Assembly: GCA_000403475.2 (NCBI GenBank) | Contig: KE159796.1 | Coordinates: 529,736-593,735 of the forward strand | DNA: 64,000 nucleotides | Reading direction: 5' to 3' | Origin: Lachnospiraceae bacterium MD308 | Lineage (GTDB): Bacteria > Bacillota > Clostridia > Lachnospirales > Lachnospiraceae | Shown here: one piece after another, positions 1-8,204 of the stretch | Layout: every line of letters starts with the position of its first letter | Position numbering within the stretch: position 1 is the stretch's first letter | Made by a program: the position numbers and the translations under genes | Notes under the pieces: generated by a model | What the model was told of the DNA's origin: nothing | What the model saw: the letters and a program-made list of their open reading frames with translations, nothing else | Databases searched by the model: none

Positions 1-145
1 TACTGTCTTAGAAGTCCGCGTAGCTGAGTCAGATATGGGAAAAGTTATCGGGAAGCAGGGTCGCATTGCGAAAGCAATCCGTTCAGTTGTGAAAGCTGCT
101 GCTGCAAAGGAAGATAAAAAAGTCGTTGTAGACATTATGGATTAA
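1..145 (+). CDS. khpA: KH-domain RNA-binding protein KhpA (3' part only)
   Basis: Only the last 47 codons are inside the window, in the frame beginning at base 2, ending with TAA at 143-145. The visible part has the KH-domain GxxG loop (GKQG) followed by [14 protein letters not shown], which matches the C-terminal half of the small (about 76 aa) KhpA/YlqC protein. In Firmicutes KhpA pairs with KhpB and binds RNA, affecting cell elongation and envelope synthesis. It normally sits between rpsP and rimM, exactly the position here, so rpsP is expected just left of the window. Confidence 0.9.
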   Translation, partial: TVLEVRVAESDMGKVIGKQGRIAKAIRSVVKAAAAKEDKKVVVDIMD

Positions 146-162
146 TAGGTTGATGATAATTG

Positions 163-192
163 GAGACAGGCCAGGACAATACGGCCTGTCTC
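163..192 (+). other. Perfect 10-bp hairpin between khpA and rimM
   Basis: GAGACAGGCC (163-172) and GGCCTGTCTC (183-192) form a perfect 10-bp stem with a 10-nt loop, 17 bases after the khpA stop. No U-run follows, so it is not a standard terminator. It may be an mRNA processing or stability element inside the operon. The stem ends 19 nt before the rimM ribosome site. Confidence 0.6.
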
Positions 193-230
193 TCGTTCAT
201 CAGCGAAAAATAAGGAGACGTAATATAGCT

Positions 231-740
231 ATGGAAGATATGCTGCAAGTGGGGGTGATTACCTCTACGCATGGAGTGCGGGGAGAAGTAAAGGTGTTTC
301 CTACGACAGATGATCCGGCACGCTTTCAGAAGGCGCAGAAATTGACGCTTGATACGGGTAAGGAAAAATTGCTCCTGACAGTTCAGAATGTGAAGTTTTT
401 TAAACAGTTTGTCATTCTGAAATTCGAGGGGATTGATAATATAAATGATATTGAAAAATACAAAAGATGTCCGTTGCTTGTGAGCCGGGAGGATGCGGTT
501 TCTCTTGGGGAGGACGAATATTTTATTGCCGATCTGATTGGGCTTACGGTAGTGACAGAGGACGGAGAAGCGTTTGGAACACTGACAGATGTGATAGAGA
601 CAGGTGCCAATGATGTTTATGTGATTGACAGCATGAAACATGGTGAAGTGCTTGTCCCGGCGATTAAAGAATGTATTCTGTCGGTGGATATCGGTGCGGG
701 CAGGATAATGGTTCATCTGATGGACGGACTTATCTCTTAA
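231..740 (+). CDS. rimM: 16S rRNA processing protein RimM
   Basis: 169-aa ribosome maturation factor that assists assembly of the 30S head around ribosomal protein S19. The N-terminal RimM domain shows [20 protein letters not shown], followed by DDPARF; the C-terminal PRC-barrel domain contains [12 protein letters not shown] and the segment GANDVYVI. Length is normal for the family. The start ATG at 231 lies downstream of AAGGAG at 212-217; a second in-frame ATG at 240 is possible but family N-termini favour 231. An upstream in-frame extension to 150 has no homologous content. It is followed 32 nt later by trmD. Confidence 0.95.
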   Translation: MEDMLQVGVITSTHGVRGEVKVFPTTDDPARFQKAQKLTLDTGKEKLLLTVQNVKFFKQFVILKFEGIDNINDIEKYKRCPLLVSREDAVSLGEDEYFIADLIGLTVVTEDGEAFGTLTDVIETGANDVYVIDSMKHGEVLVPAIKECILSVDIGAGRIMVHLMDGLIS

Positions 741-772
741 ATATAAAAACAGATTTTGGATGGGTGGAGTAC

Positions 773-1573
773 ATGAAGTTTTATATTATGACTTTATTTC
801 CGGACATGGTTATGGACGGGCTGAACACCAGTATTATAGGGCGGGCTGTCGATAAAGGGCTTTTGTCTGTCGAGGCGGTTAATATTCGGGATTATGCGTT
901 TAACAAACATAATAGTGTGGACGATTATCCTTATGGGGGCGGCGCAGGGATGCTGATGCAGGCAGAGCCGGTTTATCAGTGTTATAAGGCTGTGGAAGAG
1001 AAGATATGCCCTGGACAGAATAAGACGGAGCAGGAGAAGGGTGAGGAGGACAAAAAACGAAAGCAGGCGAGGGTTGTCTACCTCTCTCCCCAGGGGCGGA
1101 CTTTTTGCCAGTCTATGGCGGAGGAATTCGCCAAAGAGGAGGAGTTAATCTTGCTTTGCGGACATTATGAAGGAATTGATGAGCGTGTCCTTGAAGAGAT
1201 TGTTACGGATTATGTATCTATTGGGGATTTCGTATTGACAGGGGGAGAACTTCCGGCGATGATGATGGTGGATGCAATCGCAAGGCTGGTGCCTGGAGTG
1301 CTTCACAACGATGTGTCGGCGGAATTTGAAAGTTTTCAGGATTATCTGTTAGAGTATCCGCAGTATTCAAGGCCAGAAGTATGGCATGAAAAGAAAGTGC
1401 CGGGAATATTGCTTTCCGGGCATCATGCCAATGTAGAAAAATGGCGGCGTGAGCAGTCTGTCATCCGCACCGCAAAGAATCGGCCGGATCTTCTTGAGAA
1501 GGCGGCTCTTACAGATGCGGAACGGAGATTGGCAGAAAGTGTGATGGACGAGGAGAAAAAGGACTGGAGGTGA
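773..1573 (+). CDS. trmD: tRNA (guanine-N1)-methyltransferase TrmD
   Basis: 266-aa SPOUT methyltransferase that makes m1G37 in tRNAs reading CUN, CCN and CGG codons, preventing +1 frameshifting. The start MKFYIMTLFP, the AdoMet-binding deep knot (LLCGHYEGIDERV and SIGDFVLTGGELP) and the C-terminal YSRPEVW segment are all present. Start ATG 773 is preceded by GGTGGAG at 763-769. A highly charged, Lys/Glu-rich insertion of about 20 residues (near residues 83-105) precedes the YLSPQGRTF motif; it makes the protein longer than E. coli TrmD. The gene ends two bases before the next start codon, so the following kinase is probably translationally coupled. Confidence 0.95.
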   Translation: MKFYIMTLFPDMVMDGLNTSIIGRAVDKGLLSVEAVNIRDYAFNKHNSVDDYPYGGGAGMLMQAEPVYQCYKAVEEKICPGQNKTEQEKGEEDKKRKQARVVYLSPQGRTFCQSMAEEFAKEEELILLCGHYEGIDERVLEEIVTDYVSIGDFVLTGGELPAMMMVDAIARLVPGVLHNDVSAEFESFQDYLLEYPQYSRPEVWHEKKVPGILLSGHHANVEKWRREQSVIRTAKNRPDLLEKAALTDAERRLAESVMDEEKKDWR

Positions 1574-1574
1574 C

Positions 1575-4484
1575 GTGGTGGACAGGAAAGAACACGGAGG
1601 AAAGACAAATGCAGTATCGGCTTCTTATGCACAGGCAATCAGCAGTACTTACCATAAGATTATGCGTGTAGACCTTGCCAGGGACCGCTATGAAGTAGTG
1701 AAGATGAAGCCGGAGGACAGAATATTCGGCTATGGCACTGACAGCTTCGCCAGCTGGCTGGGGCAGTTTATCTACAACGGGGGTATTCATCCGGATGATA
1801 TGAACAATTTTATATCGTTCACCCGGTCGAACCATTTAAAAAGTGCTTTAGAGCCGGGAGGAAAGACGCTTAGCTGCTGCTATAGGAGACGTTCCGGAAA
1901 TGATTACCGCTGGAATTTGATGGAAGTGGTGCCGGATACCGCAGAGGATAGTCCCTACATATTTTTGTATATAAAGGATATCCACGATATTTTACACGAG
2001 AGTCTGGAGCTGGATGATGCGAGTATTCGTGTGCAGGAAGTAATCCGTACATTGGGAGAACAGAATTTTGGAGTGTACGGTGTTGACCTTGACACAGGAG
2101 AAGCGAATCTTGTGAGGGAAAACGGACATACCCACACAGGCTGGAAGTCATGGACGCTTCAATGGGATGAGATTGTGAATTCCCGCCTGATGAAGCAGAT
2201 ACACCCGGCGGACAGAGATAAGTTTTATGACAGATTTTCGCTTGAAGGACTGCGGCGGACGAAGAATTCGGATATACAGAAGACGGATATGCTCTGTCAG
2301 TGGCGGGGGGAAGAGGACCATGAGTACCGTTACTTGGCAGTGATTGCCTATTACGGGCAGAAACATGGTGCGAAAAATTATACGATCATTGCGCTCCAGA
2401 ATGTGGATAAGCGTGTGCGGCAGGAGCATACTCTTTCTCTGAGGGACATGCAGCTTGCGGCAATTTTAAAATCACGATACAGCGTTATGACTACGGTTTA
2501 TCTGGAAAATGGACAGTGTGACCGAATTTGGATTAATGAAACCAGTCAGATGGGCAGCGTTCTTTCGGGAAATTATAACCAGTATTTTCATCAGGCACTG
2601 GAAAATACGGTTCACCCGGATGATGCTGAAGAATTTAAGAGAGTTATGAGTCCGGAGCATTTGTATCAGAAAGCTGCCGGTACGCGGGATTATTCGGAAG
2701 AAATTTGTCAGTATCGTATGACAGGAAGTTCTCTTAAGTGGTTAGAGCAGCATGTGATCTATTCCAGACAGGGAACCAGGATGTCGGTGAATATTCTCGG
2801 ACGGGACATTACGCGGAAGAAGTTAGAAGAGGAACTTAAGCTCAAGGAAGAGCAAGAACAGGCAGATATTATCCGCACACTTGGAGGAATGTTCTTTGCC
2901 ACTTACTATGCGGACCTGGAACAGGATTCTTTCCGCAGCGTGACACAGTTTCAGGAAGTGGAGAAGGAACTGGAGGGAAAAGTAGATTATGCGACAGGTC
3001 TTAAGGCATATGCTGAGAATTTCGTCCATCCGGATGATCGGGAGGAATATTTAAACGTCTTAAGCATTGCGAATCTCAAAAAGACGCTGAGTAAAAAACA
3101 GCCTTATGTGACATTTGCTTACCGAAAGCTTCCGGATAACCCGGAGATGAAACCAGAGGAGTATGGATGGATACGAAGTACTGCGATTATGTCCCAGTCC
3201 GATCCGGACGGGAGCGCGCGTTCTATTGTCTACGCAGCTCAGGATGTGACAGAGAGCAAACGCAAAGAGATGCGGGAGCAGCTTGCGCTGCAGGCAGCAT
3301 GCGAAGCAGCTGATTACGCCAATGCATCGAAACAAGAGTTTTTATCCTGTATGAGCCATAATATACGTACTCCTATGAATGGCATCATGGGGATGATAAA
3401 AATCGCGGCAGACAATGTGGATAATCAGGAGAAGGTGAAAAACTGCCTGGATAAAGCATCGCTGTCAAGCCTGCAGCTTCTGTCTACGCTGAATGAAGTG
3501 TTGGATATCAGCCAGATTAAATCCGGAGGATTTCATTTGGATACGGAGGATTTCAATCTGTCTGAGCTGATGCAGGATATCGTTGCTTCGATACTTCCCA
3601 GTATTAAAGAAAAAGGGCTTCATCTTGAGGTGTATCCGATGCAGGTAGAGCATGGGGATGTCTGCGGCGATTGGCAGAGGCTTCAGCAGATGTTTATGAA
3701 TATACTGGGGAATTCCGTGAAATACACACCCACTGGCGGTACGCTGGAAATATCGGTTGTTGAACGGGAGTCCAGAGAGCGGGGATGCCGTTCTTATGAC
3801 TTTGTTTTCAGTGATAACGGTATCGGGATGGAGGAAGAGTTTGTCCATCATATTTTTGAGCCCTTCAGCCGGGCGGAAGATTCCAAAGTCAGTCAGATTG
3901 ACGGCATTGGCCTGGGGATGTCTATTGCTCAGAACATTGCACGTATGATGGGCGGAGCGATCAGTGTGGAAAGTGAGCCCGGGCGTGGGACGAAGTTTAT
4001 CGTGACACTTATTTTAAGGCTTCAGAATCCGGTTGAGTATTCGGACAGTCTGGCAGAATGCAGGCATGAGGAGCTTTCGGATGTTTCGTTCCAGGGATGC
4101 AGGATTCTTCTTGTAGAGGATAATAAGTTAAATCAGGAAATTGCCATGGAGCTTATTGGTGAGATTGGAGCGCTGGTAGAGTGTGCTTCAGATGGCCGTA
4201 AAGGACTTCAACGGTTTGCAGAGATGCCGGAAGGGTATTATGATATGATTCTTATGGATATTCAGATGCCAGTTATGAATGGATTTGAGGCTACACGTGC
4301 GATTCGTAAGCTGCCGCGCGCGGATGCGTCAGTGATTCCGATTATCGCACTGTCTGCGAATGTTGCGCCGGAGGATATTGCAATGAGCCGGGAGTCGGGG
4401 ATGAATGAACATATTGCGAAGCCCCTTGATATTCCTCAGTTAATGGAGCGTATGGACTACTGGTTGAACGGCAGAAAGAACTAA
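1575..4484 (+). CDS. Cytoplasmic PAS-domain hybrid histidine kinase
   Basis: 969-aa hybrid sensor kinase without membrane segments. The first ~550 residues hold about four PAS-like repeats (recurrent HPDD motifs such as IHPDDMNNF, VHPDDAEEF, VHPDDREEY are typical PAS helix signatures). Then come a HisKA domain with phosphoacceptor His595 (MSHNIRTPMNG; Asn replaces the usual Asp after the His), HATPase (NILGNSVKY, DNGIGM, GIGLGMSI), and a C-terminal receiver with Asp895 (LMDIQMPVMNG) and the AKPLDI lysine. Start is GTG 1575 or GTG 1578, after GGAGG at 1566-1570. It has no partner regulator or HPt domain nearby. Its position between trmD and rplS interrupts a usually tight ribosomal cluster. 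Ligand unknown. Confidence 0.85.
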   Translation: MVDRKEHGGKTNAVSASYAQAISSTYHKIMRVDLARDRYEVVKMKPEDRIFGYGTDSFASWLGQFIYNGGIHPDDMNNFISFTRSNHLKSALEPGGKTLSCCYRRRSGNDYRWNLMEVVPDTAEDSPYIFLYIKDIHDILHESLELDDASIRVQEVIRTLGEQNFGVYGVDLDTGEANLVRENGHTHTGWKSWTLQWDEIVNSRLMKQIHPADRDKFYDRFSLEGLRRTKNSDIQKTDMLCQWRGEEDHEYRYLAVIAYYGQKHGAKNYTIIALQNVDKRVRQEHTLSLRDMQLAAILKSRYSVMTTVYLENGQCDRIWINETSQMGSVLSGNYNQYFHQALENTVHPDDAEEFKRVMSPEHLYQKAAGTRDYSEEICQYRMTGSSLKWLEQHVIYSRQGTRMSVNILGRDITRKKLEEELKLKEEQEQADIIRTLGGMFFATYYADLEQDSFRSVTQFQEVEKELEGKVDYATGLKAYAENFVHPDDREEYLNVLSIANLKKTLSKKQPYVTFAYRKLPDNPEMKPEEYGWIRSTAIMSQSDPDGSARSIVYAAQDVTESKRKEMREQLALQAACEAADYANASKQEFLSCMSHNIRTPMNGIMGMIKIAADNVDNQEKVKNCLDKASLSSLQLLSTLNEVLDISQIKSGGFHLDTEDFNLSELMQDIVASILPSIKEKGLHLEVYPMQVEHGDVCGDWQRLQQMFMNILGNSVKYTPTGGTLEISVVERESRERGCRSYDFVFSDNGIGMEEEFVHHIFEPFSRAEDSKVSQIDGIGLGMSIAQNIARMMGGAISVESEPGRGTKFIVTLILRLQNPVEYSDSLAECRHEELSDVSFQGCRILLVEDNKLNQEIAMELIGEIGALVECASDGRKGLQRFAEMPEGYYDMILMDIQMPVMNGFEATRAIRKLPRADASVIPIIALSANVAPEDIAMSRESGMNEHIAKPLDIPQLMERMDYWLNGRKN

Positions 4485-4504
4485 AATATTTTTGTCGAAA
4501 AACC

Positions 4505-4533
4505 TTGCCATTACATTCTAAGTATGATAAACT
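4505..4533 (+). promoter_or_regulatory. Putative rplS promoter and leader
   Basis: TTGCCA (4505-4510), 17 bp, TAAACT (4528-4533) is a passable SigA-type promoter in the 130-bp gap before rplS. It would give rplS its own transcript and a leader of about 75 nt (to 4614), separating it from the kinase gene inserted upstream. The leader is where an L19 autoregulatory RNA could lie, but I could not establish a convincing fold. Confidence 0.35.
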
Positions 4534-4614
4534 ATAGCATGTTGTGAAGAAATGGATGGTCCTCTGGTATGGTTATATATTAAGAACATCTGAAAAATAA
4601 GGAGGTCACACATA

Positions 4615-4959
4615 ATGAATGATATTATTAAGAATATTGAAGCTGAGCAGTTGAAAGAGGTATCAGCATTCAATGTAGGAGATACCGTGAAGGTATACGG
4701 AAAGATTAAAGAGGGTAACCGTGAGAGAATTCAGGTATTTGAGGGAACGGTTATTAAGAAGCAGGGCGGCAGCACAAGAGCTACGTTCACTGTCAGAAAG
4801 AATTCTAACGGTGTCGGCGTTGAGAAGACATGGCCGCTGCACTCACCGAATGTTGAGAGGGTTGAAGTAGTCAGAAGAGGTAAAGTAAGAAGAGCGAAAC
4901 TGTTCTACTTGAGAGAACGTGTAGGTAAGAGAGCAAAAGTAAAAGAATTAGTAAAATAA
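4615..4959 (+). CDS. rplS: 50S ribosomal protein L19
   Basis: 114-aa protein of the 50S subunit at the 30S-50S interface. Motifs are typical: [31 protein letters not shown], the [20 protein letters not shown] block, and the basic C-terminus [20 protein letters not shown]. Ribosome site AAGGAGGT at 4601-4608, 6 nt before ATG 4615. A strong terminator follows directly, so this is the end of a transcription unit. Confidence 0.98.
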   Translation: MNDIIKNIEAEQLKEVSAFNVGDTVKVYGKIKEGNRERIQVFEGTVIKKQGGSTRATFTVRKNSNGVGVEKTWPLHSPNVERVEVVRRGKVRRAKLFYLRERVGKRAKVKELVK

Positions 4960-4969
4960 GAAATCAGAT

Positions 4970-5003
4970 AAAAGGACAACTACATATCGTAATTGTCCTT
5001 TTT
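4970..5003 (+). terminator. Rho-independent terminator after rplS
   Basis: AAAAGGACAA (4970-4979) pairs with TTGTCCTTTT (4993-5002), a perfect 10-bp stem with a 13-nt loop running into five T residues. Confidence 0.85.
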
Positions 5004-5025
5004 GTGATTATATGTGGAGATTTAT

Positions 5026-5709
5026 ATGAGGAGAAGAGGGGGAACTGCCGGCAGGAGGCGGGGGGCGGCGAGCCGAAGGAATTATGATATCGAAAAGAAA
5101 CGCCGCAAGATAGAACGGAAGCTCAGACGGCAGGAGATGAAGGAGGACGGTACTATTAAAGAGGCGGTGCAGGTAATCCTTGAGGCTCTTCCCTATGTGG
5201 GCGGATGGATCTTGAAGATTGGGCTTGTCTGTATGTTCGCGTTTGTATATGTCTGGTTTTTTGGACAGAAGGTGAGCATGGTGGGCGATTCCATGAAGCC
5301 TGTTATAAGCAATGGAGATATGGTATTAGTTAATCGGCTTGTCTACAATGCAATGACGCCAAGGCGCGGGGATGTGGTTGTGTTTAAGCCCAGAGGAGAT
5401 AAAAATTCCCACTATTATATCAAGCGTATTGTCGGGCTTCCCGGTGAATCTGTCGAGATTATTGAGAATAGTATATTCATTGACGGCGAGAGGCTGGAGG
5501 AAGATTACGACACAAGCGACATTACAGATGTGGGCGTTGCTGCGGATAAAGTAGAGCTTGGTGAAAATGAGTATTTTGTGCTGGGCGATGACAGGGAGAA
5601 CAGCAAAGACAGCCGCAGCGCAGACGTGGGTAATGTAAGGCGGATTGACATATACGGTAAGGCGTGGTTTGTGTCATCTCCGTTAAAACGTGCCGGATTT
5701 ATTAGATAG
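5026..5709 (+). CDS. lepB: Signal peptidase I, form with basic N-terminal tail
   Basis: 227-aa type I signal peptidase (S26) that cleaves signal peptides at the outer membrane face. A cytoplasmic N-terminal tail of about 45 residues is extremely rich in Arg/Lys (many RRR and KKRR clusters), then one transmembrane helix (about residues 64-84, ILKIGLVCMFAFVYVWFF), the catalytic-serine box MVGDSMKP, the catalytic lysine in YYIKRIVG, and the LGDDRENSKDSR box. Start ATG 5026 is chosen because GGAG at 5016-5019 is well spaced; a GTG at 5014 would overlap it. It is the first of two signal peptidase genes flanking rbgA. The basic tail is longer than in the second copy. Confidence 0.9.
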   Translation: MRRRGGTAGRRRGAASRRNYDIEKKRRKIERKLRRQEMKEDGTIKEAVQVILEALPYVGGWILKIGLVCMFAFVYVWFFGQKVSMVGDSMKPVISNGDMVLVNRLVYNAMTPRRGDVVVFKPRGDKNSHYYIKRIVGLPGESVEIIENSIFIDGERLEEDYDTSDITDVGVAADKVELGENEYFVLGDDRENSKDSRSADVGNVRRIDIYGKAWFVSSPLKRAGFIR

Positions 5710-5720
5710 AGAGGTAGATT

Positions 5721-6575
5721 ATGCATTTTCAATGGTATCCCGGTCATATGACAAAAGCGAAGCGTATGATGCAGGAGAATATAAAGCTGGTTGACCTGGT
5801 TGTTGAGCTTGTAGATGCGAGAATTCCGCTCAGCAGCCGGAATCCGGACATTGACGAACTGGGGAAGAATAAAGCGAGAGTTGTCCTGTTGAATAAAGCA
5901 GACTTGGCAGAGGAGTGCTGGAATGAGGCATGGATTAAGTGGTTTGAGGAACAGGGGTTTTTGGCTGTAAAGGTGAACTCGAAAAAAGGCAGCGGCATGA
6001 AAGCGATTCAGTCTGTGATCGGGGAGGCGTGCAAGGAGAAAATTGAGCGGGACAGGAGACGAGGGATCCTGAACCGTCCGGTGCGTGCTATGGTGGTCGG
6101 AATCCCCAACGTGGGAAAATCTACATTTATCAATGCCCTGGCAGGCAAGGCCTGTGCAAAGACCGGCAATAAGCCGGGAGTGACGAAAGGAAAGCAGTGG
6201 ATACGCTTAAATAAACAGGTAGAACTTTTAGATACACCGGGAATTCTGTGGCCGAAATTTGAAGATCAGAAAGTAGGGCTTAAGCTTGCGTTTATCGGGT
6301 CGATCAAGGATGAGATTCTGAATACAGAGGAGCTGGCGTGTGAGTTCATACAGTATATGAAGCAGGAGTACGGCGGAGTGCTGAATGAAAAGTACCATAC
6401 AGACGAATCTGATGACAGCTATCAGATACTGATGGGTATAGCAAGGAGCAGACATTGCCTTGTGAGAGGAAATGAGCTTGACACTGAAAAAGCGGCGGCG
6501 CTGCTTTTAGATGATTTCAGAAACGGAAGGCTTGGAAGAATTACACTGGAAAAATGTTTAAATAAAGATAGTTAA
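5721..6575 (+). CDS. rbgA: Ribosome biogenesis GTPase RbgA (YlqF)
   Basis: 284-aa circularly permuted GTPase needed for late assembly of the 50S subunit. Order of GTPase motifs is permuted as expected: G4 NKAD near residue 60, then G1 GIPNVGKSTF near residue 130, and G3 DTPG near 174. The N-terminus MHFQWYPGHMTKAKRMM is diagnostic, and the C-terminal ANTAR-like domain follows. The gene begins 11 nt after the first signal peptidase gene, with GAGAGG as ribosome site. Its association with rplS and signal peptidase genes is conserved in Firmicutes. Confidence 0.95.
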   Translation: MHFQWYPGHMTKAKRMMQENIKLVDLVVELVDARIPLSSRNPDIDELGKNKARVVLLNKADLAEECWNEAWIKWFEEQGFLAVKVNSKKGSGMKAIQSVIGEACKEKIERDRRRGILNRPVRAMVVGIPNVGKSTFINALAGKACAKTGNKPGVTKGKQWIRLNKQVELLDTPGILWPKFEDQKVGLKLAFIGSIKDEILNTEELACEFIQYMKQEYGGVLNEKYHTDESDDSYQILMGIARSRHCLVRGNELDTEKAAALLLDDFRNGRLGRITLEKCLNKDS

Positions 6576-6586
6576 GGGGCATGGAT

Positions 6587-7156
6587 ATGACGAAACACGA
6601 AGAAGAAAAAGAGGCGGAAAAAAATATTTTTAAAGAGCTTTTTGGGTGGATTATATATATTCTGATTGTTGTCGGGCTCACGTACCTGATACTGACCTAT
6701 GTAGGGCAGCGGACAAGGGTGAGCGGACATTCTATGGAGACGACGTTAAGCAATGGTGATAATCTGATTGTTGATAAGCTGTCATATCGATTCCGTGATC
6801 CAAAGCGTTTTGATATCATTGTATTTCCGTATAAATATGAAGAAAATACATATTATATCAAGCGCATTATCGGGCTGCCGGGCGAGACTGTTCAGGTGGC
6901 AGACGGATGTGCATATATAGATGGGGAGCTTTTGGAATCAGATATTTACGGTTCGGAGACTATGGACGACGCAGGTATTGCGGATACGCCGATTACATTG
7001 GGGGAAGAGGAATATTTTGTACTTGGCGATAATCGAAATCACAGTTCAGACAGCCGTGACCCGAGCGTGGGCATCCTTACAAGAGACGATTTACTTGGAA
7101 AGGCGTGGATAAGAATCTATCCATTTGACCATATGGGAGTAATCAAACATGAATAA
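6587..7156 (+). CDS. lepB: Signal peptidase I (second copy)
   Basis: 189-aa type I signal peptidase with an acidic/basic N-terminal leader, one transmembrane helix (about 21-41), the serine box VSGHSMETTL, the lysine box YYIKRIIG and the LGDNRNHSSDSR box. Start ATG 6587 has AAGGGG at 6574-6579 with 7-nt spacing; the in-frame ATG at 6581 is only one base from that site and is less likely. The gene overlaps rnhB by 8 nt. Two paralogous signal peptidases in tandem around rbgA suggest divided substrate sets. Confidence 0.9.
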   Translation: MTKHEEEKEAEKNIFKELFGWIIYILIVVGLTYLILTYVGQRTRVSGHSMETTLSNGDNLIVDKLSYRFRDPKRFDIIVFPYKYEENTYYIKRIIGLPGETVQVADGCAYIDGELLESDIYGSETMDDAGIADTPITLGEEEYFVLGDNRNHSSDSRDPSVGILTRDDLLGKAWIRIYPFDHMGVIKHE

Positions 7157-7808
7157 GCGGGAAGAGCAAAGGCTTTTGAAGGAGAAGGAGAGGCTTTTAA
7201 AGGAGCGGCTGCGCTTAAAGGAGATGCGTATATATGAAGAAGAGTATGGGATGTATCAGAATATATGCGGTATCGACGAGGCAGGCAGAGGTCCCCTTGC
7301 GGGCCCGGTTGTGGCTGGAGCGGTGATTCTTGGGGAAGATACAGAGGTTCTCTATCTGAATGATTCGAAAAAACTTTCAGCAAAAAAGAGGGAGGAACTG
7401 TATGATGAGATTATGGAAAAGGCTGTCTCGGTTGGGGTTGGCATTGTAAGTCCGGAGAGAATTGATGAGATCAATATTCTTCAGGCGACTTATGAGGCGA
7501 TGCGGGAGGCAGTCGGGAAGCTGAAAGCGAAGCCGGATATTCTTCTGAATGATGCAGTTGTGGTGCCGGGGATAGATATTAAGCAGGTTCCGATCGTGAA
7601 GGGGGACGCAAAAAGTGTGTCTGTTGCAGCGGCAAGTATTGTTGCAAAGGTCACGAGGGACCGAATGATGGCGGAGTACGAGGGTACTTATGCAGGATAC
7701 GGCTTTGCAAAGCACAAAGGATACGGGACAAAGGAGCATATTGAGAGCCTTAAGAGACTGGGACCGTGTCCGATTCACCGGAGGACATTTATTAAGAAAT
7801 TTGTGTGA
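7149..7808 (+). CDS. rnhB: Ribonuclease HII
   Basis: 219-aa endonuclease that cuts the RNA strand of RNA-DNA hybrids and removes misincorporated ribonucleotides. A Lys/Glu/Arg-rich N-terminal helix of about 30 residues precedes the catalytic domain. Catalytic carboxylates are visible in CGIDEAGRGPLAGPVVAGAV (Asp and Glu), in LNDAVVVPG, and in the later AKVTRDRMM segment; LNDSKKLS is also conserved. ATG 7149 overlaps the end of lepB; GGGAG at 7135-7139 serves as ribosome site. Confidence 0.95.
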   Translation: MNKREEQRLLKEKERLLKERLRLKEMRIYEEEYGMYQNICGIDEAGRGPLAGPVVAGAVILGEDTEVLYLNDSKKLSAKKREELYDEIMEKAVSVGVGIVSPERIDEINILQATYEAMREAVGKLKAKPDILLNDAVVVPGIDIKQVPIVKGDAKSVSVAAASIVAKVTRDRMMAEYEGTYAGYGFAKHKGYGTKEHIESLKRLGPCPIHRRTFIKKFV

Positions 7809-7832
7809 GTGGGGTCTGGAATCGTAAAATAT

Positions 7833-8201
7833 ATGGGAAAACAAAAATACAACAAGCGCCGGGTGGGCGCTGAGTATGAAAAGGTGGCGGGCGAATATCT
7901 GAAGTCATGCGGCTATGAGATTTTAGAGTATAATTTCCGATGCCGCGCCGGTGAGGTCGATATCATCGCGAGGGACAGGGAGTATCTGGTGTTCTGTGAG
8001 GTGAAATACCGCAGTAAAGCGGTGATGGGCCATCCATTAGAAGCAGTCGGGTTTCATAAGCAGCAGGTGATTTCAAGATGTGCGCTGTGGTATCTGACAT
8101 TGAGGCAGCTTACAGGAGCTTTGTGCAGGTTTGATGTGGTCAGCATAGAGGGCAGAGACATTATTTTGATTAAAAATGCATTTGAATATGCGGGGAGATA
8201 G
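7833..8201 (+). CDS. yraN: YraN family endonuclease-like protein (UPF0102)
   Basis: 122-aa protein of the YraN/UPF0102 family, which has a PD-(D/E)XK-like fold and is predicted to process nucleic acids; its exact role is not settled. Visible signature: GAEYEKVAGEYL, NFRCRAGEVDIIARD and FCEVKYRS (the E-x-K end of the nuclease motif). ATG 7833 is preferred over GTG 7809, which abuts the rnhB stop and has no ribosome site. The rnhB-yraN order is common in bacteria. Confidence 0.9.
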   Translation: MGKQKYNKRRVGAEYEKVAGEYLKSCGYEILEYNFRCRAGEVDIIARDREYLVFCEVKYRSKAVMGHPLEAVGFHKQQVISRCALWYLTLRQLTGALCRFDVVSIEGRDIILIKNAFEYAGR

Positions 8202-8204
8202 AGG

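Noticed and set aside
4534-4614. L19 autoregulatory leader RNA
   Set aside because: The position is right but I could not recognise a consensus fold by eye.
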